DNA of 64,000 nt from Allocatelliglobosispora scoriae (GCF_014204945.1 NZ_JACHMN010000002.1:3247001-3311000); one strand, 5' to 3'. Counted from the first letter of the stretch, positions 1-11,685 are shown. The notes: generated from the sequence alone by a model not told the origin. Made by a program: numbers and translations.

Positions 1-352
1 GCTCGCGCTCGCGCCGCCAGAGGTCACGCACGACCTCGGCGACCTTGAGGGGATTGCCGGAGGCCAGCTTCTCGAGGTTGGCCTTGTAGCGCCGCGACCA
101 GTTGGTCGGCTCTTCGGTGTGCGGAGCGCGGAGAACGTCGAAGACCTTCGTCAGGCCTTCCTCTCCGACAACTTCGCGCACGCCGACGATCTCGGCGTTC
201 TCAGCGGGCACCCGCACCGTCAGGTCGCCTTGGGCGACACGTAGGACGAGGTACTGCTTTTCCTCACCCTTGACGATTCGGGACTCGATAGCCTCGATGA
301 GTGCGGCCCCGTGGTGGGGGTAGACAACGGTCTCGCCGACACTGAAAACCAT
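1..352 (-). CDS. carD: CarD-family transcriptional regulator (C-terminus cut by window edge)
   Basis: This is an RNA polymerase-binding global regulator. CarD stabilises the open promoter complex through the RNAP beta subunit and upstream-fork DNA. The 117 visible codons begin [17 protein letters not shown], the Tudor-like RNAP-interaction domain, and continue to the start of the helical DNA-binding domain ([13 protein letters not shown]). The frame is still open at the window edge, so the last part is missing. An AAAGGGG stretch lies about 10 nt before the ATG. It diverges from the next gene. In mycobacteria carD also neighbours lpqE, radA and disA, as here. Identification is firm; only the 3' end is unseen. 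Confidence 0.93.
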   Translation of the reverse strand, partial: MVFSVGETVVYPHHGAALIEAIESRIVKGEEKQYLVLRVAQGDLTVRVPAENAEIVGVREVVGEEGLTKVFDVLRAPHTEEPTNWSRRYKANLEKLASGNPLKVAEVVRDLWRRERE

Positions 353-650
353 AGGTACGAAACCCCTTTCGCTGTGTCTAGGGTAACACGGACCTCCACA
401 GATGTCCCATCCCGTGTGGCTTCGTTAGCGCAGCTCACAGGCCATGTGATGGGCGCTTCGTCCCCTTGACACCCGCGCGATGACATGCCGCGACTACCTT
501 TCGTGGTCGCACGAACACCGTACGTCCCATTCAGGTCTGTGCCCCCGGAGCCAATCAGAACCGGCTGAGAGACTGGTGCCCGGCCGCAGAGAAGGGCAGA
601 CTGAAGGTCAGGGCGCGCTGTGGAAGCGCTCGCACGGCAGGAGTCCGGCG
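353..650. other. Divergent intergenic region upstream of carD
   Basis: These 298 bases separate carD from the small membrane-protein gene. The carD-proximal side holds a TTACCCTAG stretch on the minus strand that could serve as a -10 region about 30 nt before the carD start. The other side can be translated as an N-terminal extension of the next gene, but that extension is low in complexity and lacks a good ribosome binding site. I see no RNA gene or repeat here. Confidence 0.4.
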
Positions 651-1043
651 ATGGGCACGCAGGGGTTCGGGCTTCCCGACCTCCCTCCCGAGTGGGGCGA
701 GGTCGTGATCCCCGATGACCCGGCAGAGCTCGACGCGGAGGCGGAGATCATCCGCCGGGAGCTGCGCCGAGAGAATCGACGAGCACGGCGAGCAGCACGG
801 TTGCTCACCTGGCGCCGACGGCTGCGGATGCCCGACAAGCTCGACGACCCCGAGGAACCCTCGCTCGCGCTGCCGCTCATCGTCCTCGGCATCGCCGTCC
901 TGATCACCGTTCTCGGCCTGATCATCGTCACCTGGCCCGGCCTGAGCCAGCCCGCCCCCGCACCCTCCACCCCTGTCGACGAGTCCTTCACGTCCGCTAG
1001 CGTCAGCCCGACGGTCTCACCCAGCTCGACGATCTCGAGGTAA
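651..1043 (+). CDS. Small single-pass membrane protein of unknown function
   Basis: The 130-residue protein is not recognised as a named family. I chose the ATG preceded by AGGAG at proper spacing; a start 171 nt upstream is open but adds an unconvincing Arg/Ser-rich leader. Residues 1-50 are acidic, then there is a strongly basic stretch (RRELRRENRRARRAARLL). One hydrophobic helix follows (ALPLIVLGIAVLITVLGLIIV, about residues 76-98), then a short Pro/Ser/Thr tail. The positive-inside rule puts the N-terminus in the cytoplasm. Four bases separate it from the prenyltransferase gene, so the two are probably cotranscribed. Function cannot be inferred. Confidence 0.6.
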   Translation: MGTQGFGLPDLPPEWGEVVIPDDPAELDAEAEIIRRELRRENRRARRAARLLTWRRRLRMPDKLDDPEEPSLALPLIVLGIAVLITVLGLIIVTWPGLSQPAPAPSTPVDESFTSASVSPTVSPSSTISR

Positions 1044-1047
1044 CGAC

Positions 1048-1713
1048 GTGACGGTGTCGCCGGCCCGTATCGGGTCCTGGCTGGGTCGACTCATGCGCTG
1101 CTGCCATCCGGAGCCGGTCGTCGCCGTCACCGCCCTCACCGCGCTCATCGCCGTCATCGCCGGGCACAGCGCCGGGGGAGTGGCGCTCGTCGCGGGCACC
1201 ATCGGGATGAGCCAGCTCTCCATCGGGTGGGCCAACGACGCGATCGACGCCGGTCGGGACCGCCACTCCGGGCGCGACGACAAACCGCTGGCGGCGGAGT
1301 GGGCGGGCGGGCGGCGTACCGTCGCGGTGGCGAGCGCGATCGCCGCGGCCGTGACGATCGGGATGGGTTTGAGTGCAGGCCTCACGGCCGGGCTGGTCGT
1401 GACCGCCGGGCTGGTCGGCGGCCACCTCTACAACTGGCCGCTGAAGTCGACCGCCGCGTCGATCGTCCCCTACCTCGTCTCGTTCGGCGCGCTGCCGGCC
1501 TTCATCGTGCTCGCGGTCCCCGTGCCGCTGCCGGTCCCGCTCATCGTGGCCGGAGCGCTCTTCGGCGGCGCGGCACACCTGCTGAACGTGCAGCCGGACC
1601 TCGCCGACGACGCGGCGACCGGCATCCGGGGACTGCCGCACCGGCTCGGTCCGGAGCGGTCCAGAGCCCTCGCGGCCCTGCTAGTCCTGCTCGCAGCGGC
1701 GGCGATCATCTGA
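1048..1713 (+). CDS. UbiA-family prenyltransferase-like membrane protein
   Basis: Predicted polytopic membrane enzyme of the UbiA superfamily, which transfers polyprenyl groups to aromatic or lipid acceptors using Mg2+-bound diphosphate. The first Asp-rich motif is visible as NDAIDAGRDRHSGRDDKPL (about residues 64-82) and a second as DLADDAATG (about 178-186). Hydrophobic helices fill the rest. At 221 residues it is shorter than the usual 280-300, so it may lack one or two helices or be a divergent branch. It starts with GTG. The acceptor cannot be told from sequence. It is distinct from the MqnP-like UbiA member near the other end of this window. Confidence 0.75.
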   Translation: MTVSPARIGSWLGRLMRCCHPEPVVAVTALTALIAVIAGHSAGGVALVAGTIGMSQLSIGWANDAIDAGRDRHSGRDDKPLAAEWAGGRRTVAVASAIAAAVTIGMGLSAGLTAGLVVTAGLVGGHLYNWPLKSTAASIVPYLVSFGALPAFIVLAVPVPLPVPLIVAGALFGGAAHLLNVQPDLADDAATGIRGLPHRLGPERSRALAALLVLLAAAAII

Positions 1714-1810
1714 ACTCAGCGGGTCGCTGCCAGGCGCCGATCTTCGGACACTACGCTGATCGCGGCAGTTGGGGCTCAGTCGAGCCCATGTGGTCTCAGG
1801 GAGGACCGAC

Positions 1811-2533
1811 GTGACGCGCGTGATCAGGGGGACCGGTCGGGCGATCGTGCTCGCAGGGCTGGCCGCAGCCGCCGCCGTAGCAGTCTCGGCCTGCGGTGCC
1901 GGCCAGGTGACACAGACTTCCGACCAGGTCGCAGCCGTGCCCGGTTTCAGCCTCACGGCACCGGTGGCGGGCGGTGGCAGCGTCGGCGTCCGCAACATCA
2001 CGGTGGACTACAGCGGCGCCAAGCCCTACGCCAAGGGCGCGAGCGCACCGCTGGCATTGTGGATCTTCAACGAGACGGCGAAGCCGGTCGACGTCGAGAT
2101 CAAATCGACCAGCGGGTCAGCGGTGACGATCGTCGGTGGCGCTGTGACGACCATTACCCCGTCGCCCAGCGCTTCCGCCGGCGCCAGCGCCGCGCCGAGC
2201 GCCAGCGCGTCGGTGAACGCGAGTGCGTCGGCGAGCCCGGCCGCGCCGAGTGCCTCGGTGAGCGCTTCCGCGAGCCCGACGGCCGCTGCGAGTTCGGCAC
2301 CCGCCGGCAAGCCCGCCAAGGTGACCATCCCGGCGAACGGCTACGTGGTGCTCTCCAAGGCAGCCGGTGCCTTCGCGCAGATCAACGGTCTGACCGAGGA
2401 GCTGGTGCCGGGTGCGTCCGCGCAGCTGACCTTCACGTTCTCCAACGGCGTCTCCTTCGACGCCGAGGCGCCCGTCGGCAGCCCGCTCTCGCCGCTGCCG
2501 CGTACGCCGATCGAGGGCATCGAGCACGAGTAG
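1811..2533 (+). CDS. LpqE-like lipoprotein
   Basis: An exported lipoprotein with a basic N-terminus, a hydrophobic stretch and the lipobox VSAC. The GTG start is chosen because GGGAGGA precedes it at normal spacing. The segment after the lipidated Cys, CGAGQVTQTSDQ, and the position between carD and radA agree with mycobacterial LpqE (Rv3584). The fold is beta-rich. Between the two halves lies a low-complexity Ser/Ala/Pro insert of about 55 residues (about 115-170), absent from the short mycobacterial protein as I recall it. Function is unknown; copper-chaperone-like roles have been suggested for related families. A strong hairpin follows the stop. Confidence 0.72.
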   Translation: MTRVIRGTGRAIVLAGLAAAAAVAVSACGAGQVTQTSDQVAAVPGFSLTAPVAGGGSVGVRNITVDYSGAKPYAKGASAPLALWIFNETAKPVDVEIKSTSGSAVTIVGGAVTTITPSPSASAGASAAPSASASVNASASASPAAPSASVSASASPTAAASSAPAGKPAKVTIPANGYVVLSKAAGAFAQINGLTEELVPGASAQLTFTFSNGVSFDAEAPVGSPLSPLPRTPIEGIEHE

Positions 2534-2551
2534 CAGCGCGATAAGCATCAA

Positions 2552-2582
2552 AACGGCCGGGGTCGACGCGACCCCGGCCGTT
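2552..2582 (+). terminator. Hairpin terminator after the LpqE-like gene
   Basis: A perfect 14-bp inverted repeat (AACGGCCGGGGTCG and its complement) with a 3-nt loop lies 18 nt after the stop codon. The run of T is short, as is usual in high-GC actinobacteria. It separates the lipoprotein gene from radA. Confidence 0.8.
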
Positions 2583-2622
2583 CTCGTCGCCGGGCGTCGT
2601 ACGCGTTCAGTAGGGTCGAGCC

Positions 2623-4053
2623 GTGACCGTTGGACCGGCAAGAGCGACCAAGGCGACGGCGAAGGCCGCCCGCCCGGCATACGAGTGCGACGCCTGCGGA
2701 TTCCAGCCGCCCAAGTGGCTCGGGCGCTGCTCGGAGTGCGGCGAGTGGGGCTCGATCGTGGAGTCCACGATGGGCCCGGCGCTCGGCACGATGCGCAACG
2801 TGGCCCCGCGCCAGCCCAGCGAGCCGGCCCGGCCCATCGCGCAGATCAGCGCCGCGCCCGCGCGAGCCGTCGCGACCGGTGTCAGCGAGTTGGACCGTGT
2901 GCTCGGCGGCGGCATCGTCCCCGGCGCCGTGGTCCTGCTCGCCGGTGAGCCCGGCGTCGGCAAGTCGACCCTGCTCCTCGATGTCGCCCAGCAGTGGGCC
3001 GCCGGTTCCGGCTCCCACGCGCTCGTCGTCAGCGGCGAGGAGTCGGTGAGCCAGGTCCGCCTGCGCGCGGAGCGGATGAACACGCTGCACGAGCGCCTCT
3101 ATCTCGCCGCCGAGACCGACCTGGGCGCGGTGATCGGGCACCTCGACGCGGTCAAGCCGGGCCTGCTCGTGCTCGACAGCATCCAGACGATCGCGATGCC
3201 GGGCGCCGAGGGCGTGCCGGGCGGGGTGACCCAGGTCCGGGCGGTGACCGCCGCGCTCGTCGCCATCGCCAAGGAGCGCAACATCGCCACGATCCTGGTG
3301 GGCCACGTCACCAAGGACGGCAACGTGGCCGGCCCCCGGGTGCTGGAGCACCTGGTCGACGTCGTGCTGCACTTCGAGGGCGACAAGCACTCGTCGCTGC
3401 GGCTCGTCCGCGGTCTGAAGAACCGCTTCGGCGCCGCCGACGAGGTCGGCTGCTTCGAGATGCACGAGGGCGGCATCACCTCCCTGCCCGACCCGTCGGG
3501 CCTCTTCCTCACCCGCTATGCCCAGCCCGTGCCCGGGACCTGCTGCACGGTCGCGATGGAGGGGCGCCGCGCCCTCGTGACCGAGGTGCAGTCGCTGATC
3601 GGCGCCCAGGTGCCGGGCTCGCCGCGACGGACGGTCTCGGGGCTCGACTCGTCGCGGCTCGCCATGGTCCTCGCCGTCCTGCAGCGCCGCATCCAGAGCC
3701 TGCACCTGCACGACAAGGAGGTCTTCGCGGCGACGGTCGGCGGGATCAGGGTCGTCGAACCGGCCGCCGATCTCGCCGTGGCGCTCGCGGTGGCGAGTGC
3801 CGGGCTCAATCTGGCGATCACCGGCCGGCTGGTGGCGATCGGCGAGGTCGGCCTCACCGGCGAGGTGCGCCGGGTGGGCGCCGTTCCCCGCCGGATCGCC
3901 GAGGCCGCCCGGATCGGCTTCACGTTTGCGCTGGTCCCGACGGGTTGCGGCCCGGAGGCGAGCGGCACGACAGCGCCGAAGGGCATGGAAGTCCACGAGG
4001 TCGACGATCTGCAATCCGCTCTGCAATGGGCCGCCCGGGTCTCCGCAGCGTAA
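2623..4053 (+). CDS. radA: DNA repair protein RadA (Sms)
   Basis: RadA is a RecA-like ATPase that drives branch migration and processes recombination intermediates. The 476-residue protein has the full architecture: an N-terminal C4 zinc finger (YECDACGF...CSECGEW, residues 21-41), Walker A GEPGVGKST (about residue 108), the RadA-specific KNRFG motif, and a C-terminal Lon-protease-like domain without protease function. Length is standard. It starts at GTG and ends 17 nt before disA. That pairing is conserved in actinobacteria and links recombination with c-di-AMP damage signalling. Confidence 0.97.
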   Translation: MTVGPARATKATAKAARPAYECDACGFQPPKWLGRCSECGEWGSIVESTMGPALGTMRNVAPRQPSEPARPIAQISAAPARAVATGVSELDRVLGGGIVPGAVVLLAGEPGVGKSTLLLDVAQQWAAGSGSHALVVSGEESVSQVRLRAERMNTLHERLYLAAETDLGAVIGHLDAVKPGLLVLDSIQTIAMPGAEGVPGGVTQVRAVTAALVAIAKERNIATILVGHVTKDGNVAGPRVLEHLVDVVLHFEGDKHSSLRLVRGLKNRFGAADEVGCFEMHEGGITSLPDPSGLFLTRYAQPVPGTCCTVAMEGRRALVTEVQSLIGAQVPGSPRRTVSGLDSSRLAMVLAVLQRRIQSLHLHDKEVFAATVGGIRVVEPAADLAVALAVASAGLNLAITGRLVAIGEVGLTGEVRRVGAVPRRIAEAARIGFTFALVPTGCGPEASGTTAPKGMEVHEVDDLQSALQWAARVSAA

Positions 4054-4070
4054 GACCTTAGACTGATCCC

Positions 4071-5171
4071 GTGCCGACCGAACGTGAGCCAAGCTGGAGC
4101 GCCACCGCAGGCGACCCGCTGCGCGCGACGCTGGCCAGGGTCGCCCCGGGCACGTCGCTTCGGGACAGCCTTGAGCGCATCCTGCGCGGCCGCACCGGCG
4201 CCCTGATCGTGCTGGGCAACGACAAGGTGGTCGAGTCACTCTGCACCGGCGGGTTCCCGCTGGATGTCGAGTTCACCGCGACCAGCCTCCGCGAGCTCTG
4301 CAAGATGGACGGCGCCGTCGTGCTCTCCACCGACGGCACCCGGATCGTCCGTGCGGCCGTGCATCTGATGCCGGACCCCTCGGTGCCGACCAACGAGTCC
4401 GGCACCCGGCACCGCACCGCCGAGCGGGTCGCCCGGCAGAGCGGCTACCCGGTGATCTCGGTGAGCCAGTCGATGCGGATAGTGTCGCTCTACGTCAGCG
4501 GGCAGCGGCACGTGCTCGACGACTCGGCCTCGATCCTCTCCAAGGCCAACCAGGCCCTCGCCACGCTGGAGCGCTACAAGCTGCGCCTCGACGAGGTGAG
4601 CGGCACCCTGTCCGCGCTGGAGATCGAGGACCTCGTCACGGTCCGCGACGCGGTCTCGGTCGTGCAGCGGCTGGAGATGGTCCGGCGGATCTCGGACGAG
4701 ATCGCGGGCTACGTGGTGGAGCTCGGCACCGACGGGCGGCTGCTCTCGCTGCAGCTCGACGAGCTGATGGCCGGGGTCGACTCGGACCGCACCCTCGTCA
4801 TCCGCGACTACCTGCCCCTCGGGCGCAAGGCCCGCACCGCCGACGAAGCCCTGGTCGAGCTCGACCTGCTCACCGCCAACGACCTGATCGACCTGGTCGC
4901 GGTCGCGAAGGCGATGGGGTACCCGAGCTCCGCCGACGCGCTCGACGCCGCCGTCAGCCCGCGCGGCTTCCGGCTGCTGGCGAAGGTGCCCCGGCTGCCC
5001 GGCACGGTCGTCGACCGTCTCGTCGACCACTTCGGCAGCCTTCAGCGCCTCCTCGGCGCGACGGTGGAGGACTTACAGGCGGTGGACGGGGTCGGCGACG
5101 CCCGCGCCAGAGGCGTGCGTGAGGGCCTCTCCCGGCTGGCCGAGGCCTCGATCCTCGAACGCTACGTCTGA
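4071..5171 (+). CDS. disA: DNA integrity scanning diadenylate cyclase DisA
   Basis: DisA converts two ATP to cyclic di-AMP and scans DNA for branched structures, which inhibit synthesis. The N-terminal DAC domain shows the DGA motif (D80-G81-A82) and the RHR motif (R113-H114-R115) needed for catalysis. Helical linker and C-terminal helix-hairpin-helix DNA-binding segments follow ([34 protein letters not shown]). The 366-residue length is typical. GTG start. It follows radA closely and converges with the next gene with only one base between the stop codons. Confidence 0.97.
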   Translation: MPTEREPSWSATAGDPLRATLARVAPGTSLRDSLERILRGRTGALIVLGNDKVVESLCTGGFPLDVEFTATSLRELCKMDGAVVLSTDGTRIVRAAVHLMPDPSVPTNESGTRHRTAERVARQSGYPVISVSQSMRIVSLYVSGQRHVLDDSASILSKANQALATLERYKLRLDEVSGTLSALEIEDLVTVRDAVSVVQRLEMVRRISDEIAGYVVELGTDGRLLSLQLDELMAGVDSDRTLVIRDYLPLGRKARTADEALVELDLLTANDLIDLVAVAKAMGYPSSADALDAAVSPRGFRLLAKVPRLPGTVVDRLVDHFGSLQRLLGATVEDLQAVDGVGDARARGVREGLSRLAEASILERYV

Positions 5172-5172
5172 T

Positions 5173-5880
5173 CTACCTGATGGTGATTTTCACCGGGGCG
5201 CTGATCTTGGTGCCGACCCGGGCGTAGAGGCGGTAGGTGTTGCCCGCCACCGCGACGTCGCCACCCGCGTGCTTCGGCGACGTCTTCGTGCACGTCGTGC
5301 TGTAGCGGCCGTTCCACGCGACGTTGAACGACATCTCCAAGCCCTGGTTGAAGCTCTTCAGGTTGGTGCCCCGGGGTGCGTCGCAGTCGTCGGACGACCA
5401 CACCCGCTCGGTGCCCTTGACGATCCACAGCTCCTGCAGGTCCGGGCCGATGTCACGGGTGCAGGTGCGGCTGCCGATGTTTTTCACGTAGAGGTAGAGG
5501 ATCGTGGTGCCGCCCTTGGCGGTGCTCGCGGGCGAGGCCTTCGCCGTGACACCCAGCTCCTCGTCGCCGCAGAGCTTCGGATCGCCGCCGACGACCGGTG
5601 CTGAACTCGTCACCGTGCTCGGCGCGACGCTCGGCGACGGTGCGACCTGTTCGGACGGTTGAGGAGACGGCGAGACGGCGGCAGCCGTCGAAATGATGCC
5701 CGTCACCGTCGCCTTGGGCGGGCCCTGGGTCGGATTACCCGACGCGTCGGACTTGGTGGACCCGCTGCAGGAGTAGAAGACGAGCAGGACCGCGAAGAGG
5801 GCCGTGCCGAGCACGACCGCACGACGTCGCCAGTAGACGGACGACGGCAGAGGTCCCACCGTGAGTCTCATAATGCGCAC
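5173..5880 (-). CDS. Membrane-anchored exported protein, Rv3587c-like
   Basis: An uncharacterised protein of 235 residues. One hydrophobic segment (residues 21-42, ending FYSCSG) may be an uncleaved anchor or a poor lipobox. A Pro/Ser/Thr linker follows, then a beta-rich exported domain of about 130 residues with conserved cysteines and tryptophans (VWSSDDCD, SRTCTRDIG). Its place next to disA and its domain style match the mycobacterial membrane protein Rv3587c (recalled synteny). Either the GTG used here or the ATG three codons later could be the start; neither has a strong ribosome binding site. Function unknown. Confidence 0.65.
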   Translation of the reverse strand: MRIMRLTVGPLPSSVYWRRRAVVLGTALFAVLLVFYSCSGSTKSDASGNPTQGPPKATVTGIISTAAAVSPSPQPSEQVAPSPSVAPSTVTSSAPVVGGDPKLCGDEELGVTAKASPASTAKGGTTILYLYVKNIGSRTCTRDIGPDLQELWIVKGTERVWSSDDCDAPRGTNLKSFNQGLEMSFNVAWNGRYSTTCTKTSPKHAGGDVAVAGNTYRLYARVGTKISAPVKITIR

Positions 5881-5921
5881 ACGCTAACCGCCATATGCCA
5901 GAACACAAAGCCGCGACACGG

Positions 5922-6473
5922 CTACAAGTAAACCTTCCGCTGGTAGATCGCATGAGCACTGCTCACCCGGTCCAGGAACAGCTTGCCCGAGCAGTGGTCG
6001 ATCTCGTGCTGCAGAGCCCTCGCCTCGAAGGCGTCGGTGGTGATGGTCACCGACTGTCCCGACCCCGGCAGCTGACCCGTCACGACCACTCTGGACGCCC
6101 TTTTCACGTCCCCCGTGAGGTCGGGCACCGACATGCAGCCTTCGCGGCCCGGGCGCCACCTCGACGCCTCGACCACGGTGGCGTTGCAGAGGGCGAACGA
6201 GCCGTGCAGCGTGGCGGTCTTGGGATGCGCGCCCACATCCACCACGAAGAGCTGCGCCGAGACGCCTACCTGCGGCGCGGCGAGCCCGACACAGCCCGGC
6301 GAGACCGCCATCGTGGCGAAGAGGTCGGCGGCGAGCCGGATCACTGCCGGGTCGGTCGGATCGACCGGGTCGCCCAGCCGGGCCAGGACCGGATGGGGAG
6401 CACCGACCACGGTCAGCACGCTCCCCTCCCCCAGGGACGCCGGACCCGCCCAGCCCTCGATCGGCCCGGTCAC
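5922..6473 (-). CDS. def: Peptide deformylase
   Basis: Removes the N-formyl group from nascent proteins using an active-site metal. All three signature motifs are present: GCVGLAAPQVG, EGCMSVP (metal-binding Cys) and QHEIDH (two metal His plus catalytic Glu). At 183 residues it is a normal deformylase. The gene overlaps the preceding ACT-domain gene by four bases (ATGA), so the two are translationally coupled. Conventional family assignment is secure; whether it is the only def in the genome cannot be seen. Confidence 0.96.
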   Translation of the reverse strand: MTGPIEGWAGPASLGEGSVLTVVGAPHPVLARLGDPVDPTDPAVIRLAADLFATMAVSPGCVGLAAPQVGVSAQLFVVDVGAHPKTATLHGSFALCNATVVEASRWRPGREGCMSVPDLTGDVKRASRVVVTGQLPGSGQSVTITTDAFEARALQHEIDHCSGKLFLDRVSSAHAIYQRKVYL

Positions 6474-6985
6474 AGCAGATCAGCCTCGGCGCGGCGGAGC
6501 GACACGTCGACACCGAGGGTCACACCCACCTCGGCGAGCCGCTCCTTCAGACCGTCGGCCAGGCTCGGGCCCAGCTCCACCTCGGCGACGAGGACGTAGA
6601 GCGGGCCGACGAGTCTCGTCGACAGATCGGTGATGTTGCCGCCGGTCTCGGCCACCACCCGCGTCACGGCCGCCACGATGCCCAGCCGGTCCGCGCCGTG
6701 CACGCTCAGCAGGTAGGGCTCGCCGGTGGGGGCGGGGTCCGCGTCGGGCGCGATGTCGCGTACCTCCGCGAGGAGCCGGCCGTCGGCGGTGAGCGGGCGG
6801 AGCGCGGCCTCGACCTCCGCGGACGCCAGATCTCCCGCGCAGATCAGCGTCATCGCGAAGTGGCCGCGCAGCCGGGTCATCGTCGAGTCGGTGAGGTTCG
6901 CGCCGAGCGCGGCGAGCGCGCCGGTCACCTCCGCGACGATCCCGGGACGGTCGTGTCCGATGACGGTTACCGCGAGCTCGGTCAT
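6470..6985 (-). CDS. Tandem ACT-domain protein (GcvR-like)
   Basis: A 171-residue protein made of two ACT domains. The first begins MTELAVTVIGHDRPGIVAEV and the second LLSVHGADRLGIVAAV, each with the DRPGI/DRLGI turn that forms the amino-acid pocket. This resembles GcvR-type regulators, which sense glycine or another amino acid, but there is no DNA-binding or enzymatic domain. The ATG chosen starts the first ACT domain directly. It is divergent from mutY with 18 bases between the starts, and its 3' end overlaps def. The ligand is unknown. Confidence 0.8.
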   Translation of the reverse strand: MTELAVTVIGHDRPGIVAEVTGALAALGANLTDSTMTRLRGHFAMTLICAGDLASAEVEAALRPLTADGRLLAEVRDIAPDADPAPTGEPYLLSVHGADRLGIVAAVTRVVAETGGNITDLSTRLVGPLYVLVAEVELGPSLADGLKERLAEVGVTLGVDVSLRRAEADLL

Positions 6986-7003
6986 GTCTGGGAAGGTTAC
7001 CGG

Positions 7004-7888
7004 GTGGACTTGGGCACGCTTCTCCTTGACTGGTACGCCCGCGAGGCGCGAGACCTTCCCTGGCGGCACCCGGATGCGGGCCCCTGGCCGATCCTGATCA
7101 GCGAGGTCATGCTCCAGCAGACACCGGTGCACCGGGTGCTCCCGGTCTGGCACGAGTGGGTCGAGCGCTGGCCCACCCCGGCGGACCTGGCCGCGTCGAG
7201 CGCAGGCGACGCGATCCGGGCCTGGGGACGGTTGGGCTACCCGCGACGGGCGATGCGCCTGCACGCGTGTGCTCAGGCACTCGTGGAGCGCCACGGTGGC
7301 GTCGTGCCGCAGCGGCTGGACCAGCTCCTCGCGCTCCCCGGCGTCGGCGACTACACGGCGAGAGCAGTGCTCGCCTTCGCATTCGGACAGCGGCACCCCG
7401 TCGTCGACGTGAACGTCCGCCGGGTCGCCGCCCGCGCCGTGACCGGGGTGGCGGAGCCCGGCCCGGCGACCACCCCGGCCGACATGGCGATCGTGGAGGC
7501 GCTCCTGCCGACCGAGATCGCCGATGCGGCGAAGCTCAGCGCTGCACTGATGGAGCTCGGCGCGGTCACCTGTGTCGCCCGCAACCCGCGCTGCGGCGAC
7601 TGCCCGATCGCCGGGGTCTGCGCGTGGCGGGCGGCGGGATCCCCCGTGGACGAGCAGGCGCCTCGCCGACGGACGCAGAAATACGAGGGGACCGATCGTT
7701 ATGTGCGGGGACTGATCCTCGCCGAGCTGCGGGCGGTCCCCGATCCGGTGCCCGCGTCCCGGGTCGATGTGCTGTGGCACCTGCCCGAGCAGCGGGAACG
7801 CGCACTGGCGAGCCTGCTCGCCGACGGCCTCGTGACGAGGCACGGCGTGAGCCACTACACCCTGCCGTCGGGATTCCCTCAACGTTGA
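7004..7888 (+). CDS. mutY: A/G-specific adenine glycosylase MutY
   Basis: Excises adenine mispaired with 8-oxoguanine. The 294-residue protein shows the catalytic Glu in ISEVMLQQT, the helix-hairpin-helix LPGVGDYTARA, the catalytic Asp in VVDVNVRR, and the [4Fe-4S] ligand array C-x6-C-x2-C-x5-C (CVARNPRCGDCPIAGVC). The GTG start fits the protein family's N-terminus; longer in-frame extensions upstream run over the divergent gene and are not credible. The C-terminal MutT-like domain is short or absent, as in other actinobacterial MutY. Confidence 0.95.
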   Translation: MDLGTLLLDWYAREARDLPWRHPDAGPWPILISEVMLQQTPVHRVLPVWHEWVERWPTPADLAASSAGDAIRAWGRLGYPRRAMRLHACAQALVERHGGVVPQRLDQLLALPGVGDYTARAVLAFAFGQRHPVVDVNVRRVAARAVTGVAEPGPATTPADMAIVEALLPTEIADAAKLSAALMELGAVTCVARNPRCGDCPIAGVCAWRAAGSPVDEQAPRRRTQKYEGTDRYVRGLILAELRAVPDPVPASRVDVLWHLPEQRERALASLLADGLVTRHGVSHYTLPSGFPQR

Positions 7889-7927
7889 CTCGATGACAGC
7901 GCATAAATTCCGCAATACGCTTCGCGG

Positions 7928-8818
7928 GTGACCACACCCCCACACCGCCGTGGCCTCCGGCGGCACCTCGCCCTCGTCCTGGTCCTGCCGATGCTGCTGC
8001 TCGCGGCGTGTGGCACCCAGTCGGACAAGGACCCGACGTTCGCGTTGCCCAGCGGCCTGCCGACGCCCAACCCGGCCCCGACGGAGTCCGCCACGCCGAG
8101 CGCCTCCGCGTCACCATCGGCGAGCGCCGGCCCGACGAAGGGCTCCACGGTGAAGGGCATCGACCTCTACATCAGTCAGCTGCCCACCTTCGACGCGGCG
8201 CCGCCGCCGACCGCGATCGACGTCTCGGCGGGTGACAAGTCGCCGCTGTGGTACCAGGTGCCGACGACGGACAAGGTCGCCTTCCTCACGATCGACGACG
8301 GCGCCCTGGAGCACCCGGCGGCCCTGCCGCTGCTGCAGGCGTCCGGTGTCAAGGTCACCCTCTTCCTCACCTACAACTTCGTGAAGAACAAGGTGGCGTA
8401 CTTCAAGAAGCTGCAGGAGGCCGGGGCGGTGATCGAGAACCACACGATCTCGCACAAGTCGCTGCGGGGCCTGTCCTACGCGGCACAGAAGGCCGAGATC
8501 TGCGGCGCCGCCGACAAGCTGGGCAACCTCTTCGGGCGGCGGCCGAAGCTCTTCCGACCGCCCTTCGGCAACTTCGACCAGACCACCCTCAAGGCGGCTC
8601 GGGACTGCGGCCAGATCGCCGTGCTGCACTGGCGCGAGACGGTCGACAAGGGCATCGTGCGCTACCAGTCGAGCCCGCACCTGGTGAAGCCCGGGCACAT
8701 CCTGCTGATGCATTTCCGACCGGCGTTCGCCGACGACTTCGTCGGCGCGCTCAAGGCGATGAAGAAGTCCGGTGTGCAGCCGGCGCTGCTGGAGGACTAC
8801 ATCCTCGGCGCTTCCTAA
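7928..8818 (+). CDS. Polysaccharide deacetylase lipoprotein (NodB domain)
   Basis: A predicted surface-anchored deacetylase acting on peptidoglycan, chitin-like or other N-acetylated glycans. The N-terminus has a signal peptide with lipobox LLAAC. A Pro/Ser/Ala linker follows, then the NodB domain (about 110-290). The metal and catalytic motifs are TIDDG (instead of the commoner TFDDG), NHTISH (HxxxH) and RPPFG. Length is 296 residues. GTG start. It converges with clpC, the two being separated by a strong hairpin. Confidence 0.88.
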   Translation: MTTPPHRRGLRRHLALVLVLPMLLLAACGTQSDKDPTFALPSGLPTPNPAPTESATPSASASPSASAGPTKGSTVKGIDLYISQLPTFDAAPPPTAIDVSAGDKSPLWYQVPTTDKVAFLTIDDGALEHPAALPLLQASGVKVTLFLTYNFVKNKVAYFKKLQEAGAVIENHTISHKSLRGLSYAAQKAEICGAADKLGNLFGRRPKLFRPPFGNFDQTTLKAARDCGQIAVLHWRETVDKGIVRYQSSPHLVKPGHILLMHFRPAFADDFVGALKAMKKSGVQPALLEDYILGAS

Positions 8819-8827
8819 CCTCGCGAA

Positions 8828-8870
8828 GCACAAGGAGGGCGGACCCACCAGGGTCCGCCCTCCTTTGTGC
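8828..8870. terminator. Bidirectional hairpin terminator between deacetylase and clpC
   Basis: A 19-bp stem (GCACAAGGAGGGCGGACCC against its complement, with one bulged T) and a 4-nt loop. It sits between convergent genes, so it can stop transcription from both sides. Confidence 0.85.
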
Positions 8871-8875
8871 CTTGC

Positions 8876-11428
<2,553 letters not shown>

Positions 11429-11685
11429 TTCTGCCGCTGGTCCGCCGACTAAGCATCTGCGGCTTTCCCATCACTCTATCGCCGAACCCCGACATAGCCG
11501 GGGTGCGCAATCCATCGGTACGGTCACCGTCATGTAACTTCGGGTCACCCTACGTTGACGACAAAGCGGCCAGAACGGGACATTGCCCCCGCTGGCCGCC
11601 GTCGACGACGCCATTTGAGCCAACCTCACTCAACACCGAGGTGTTCCGGTGAGGCACGCTTGTACGCGCAGAGCGAAATGACGAC
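11429..11685. other. clpC promoter region
   Basis: These 257 bases lie between lsr2 and clpC, both on the minus strand. A short inverted repeat (CCCCG, 7 nt, CGGGG, around 11487-11503) is visible, but I do not see a convincing ClgR box. Short open frames here lack ribosome binding sites and were left out. Confidence 0.4.

Noticed and set aside
11429-11685. ClgR operator before clpC
   Set aside because: A CCCCG/CGGGG inverted repeat exists but does not fit the expected ClgR box closely enough.
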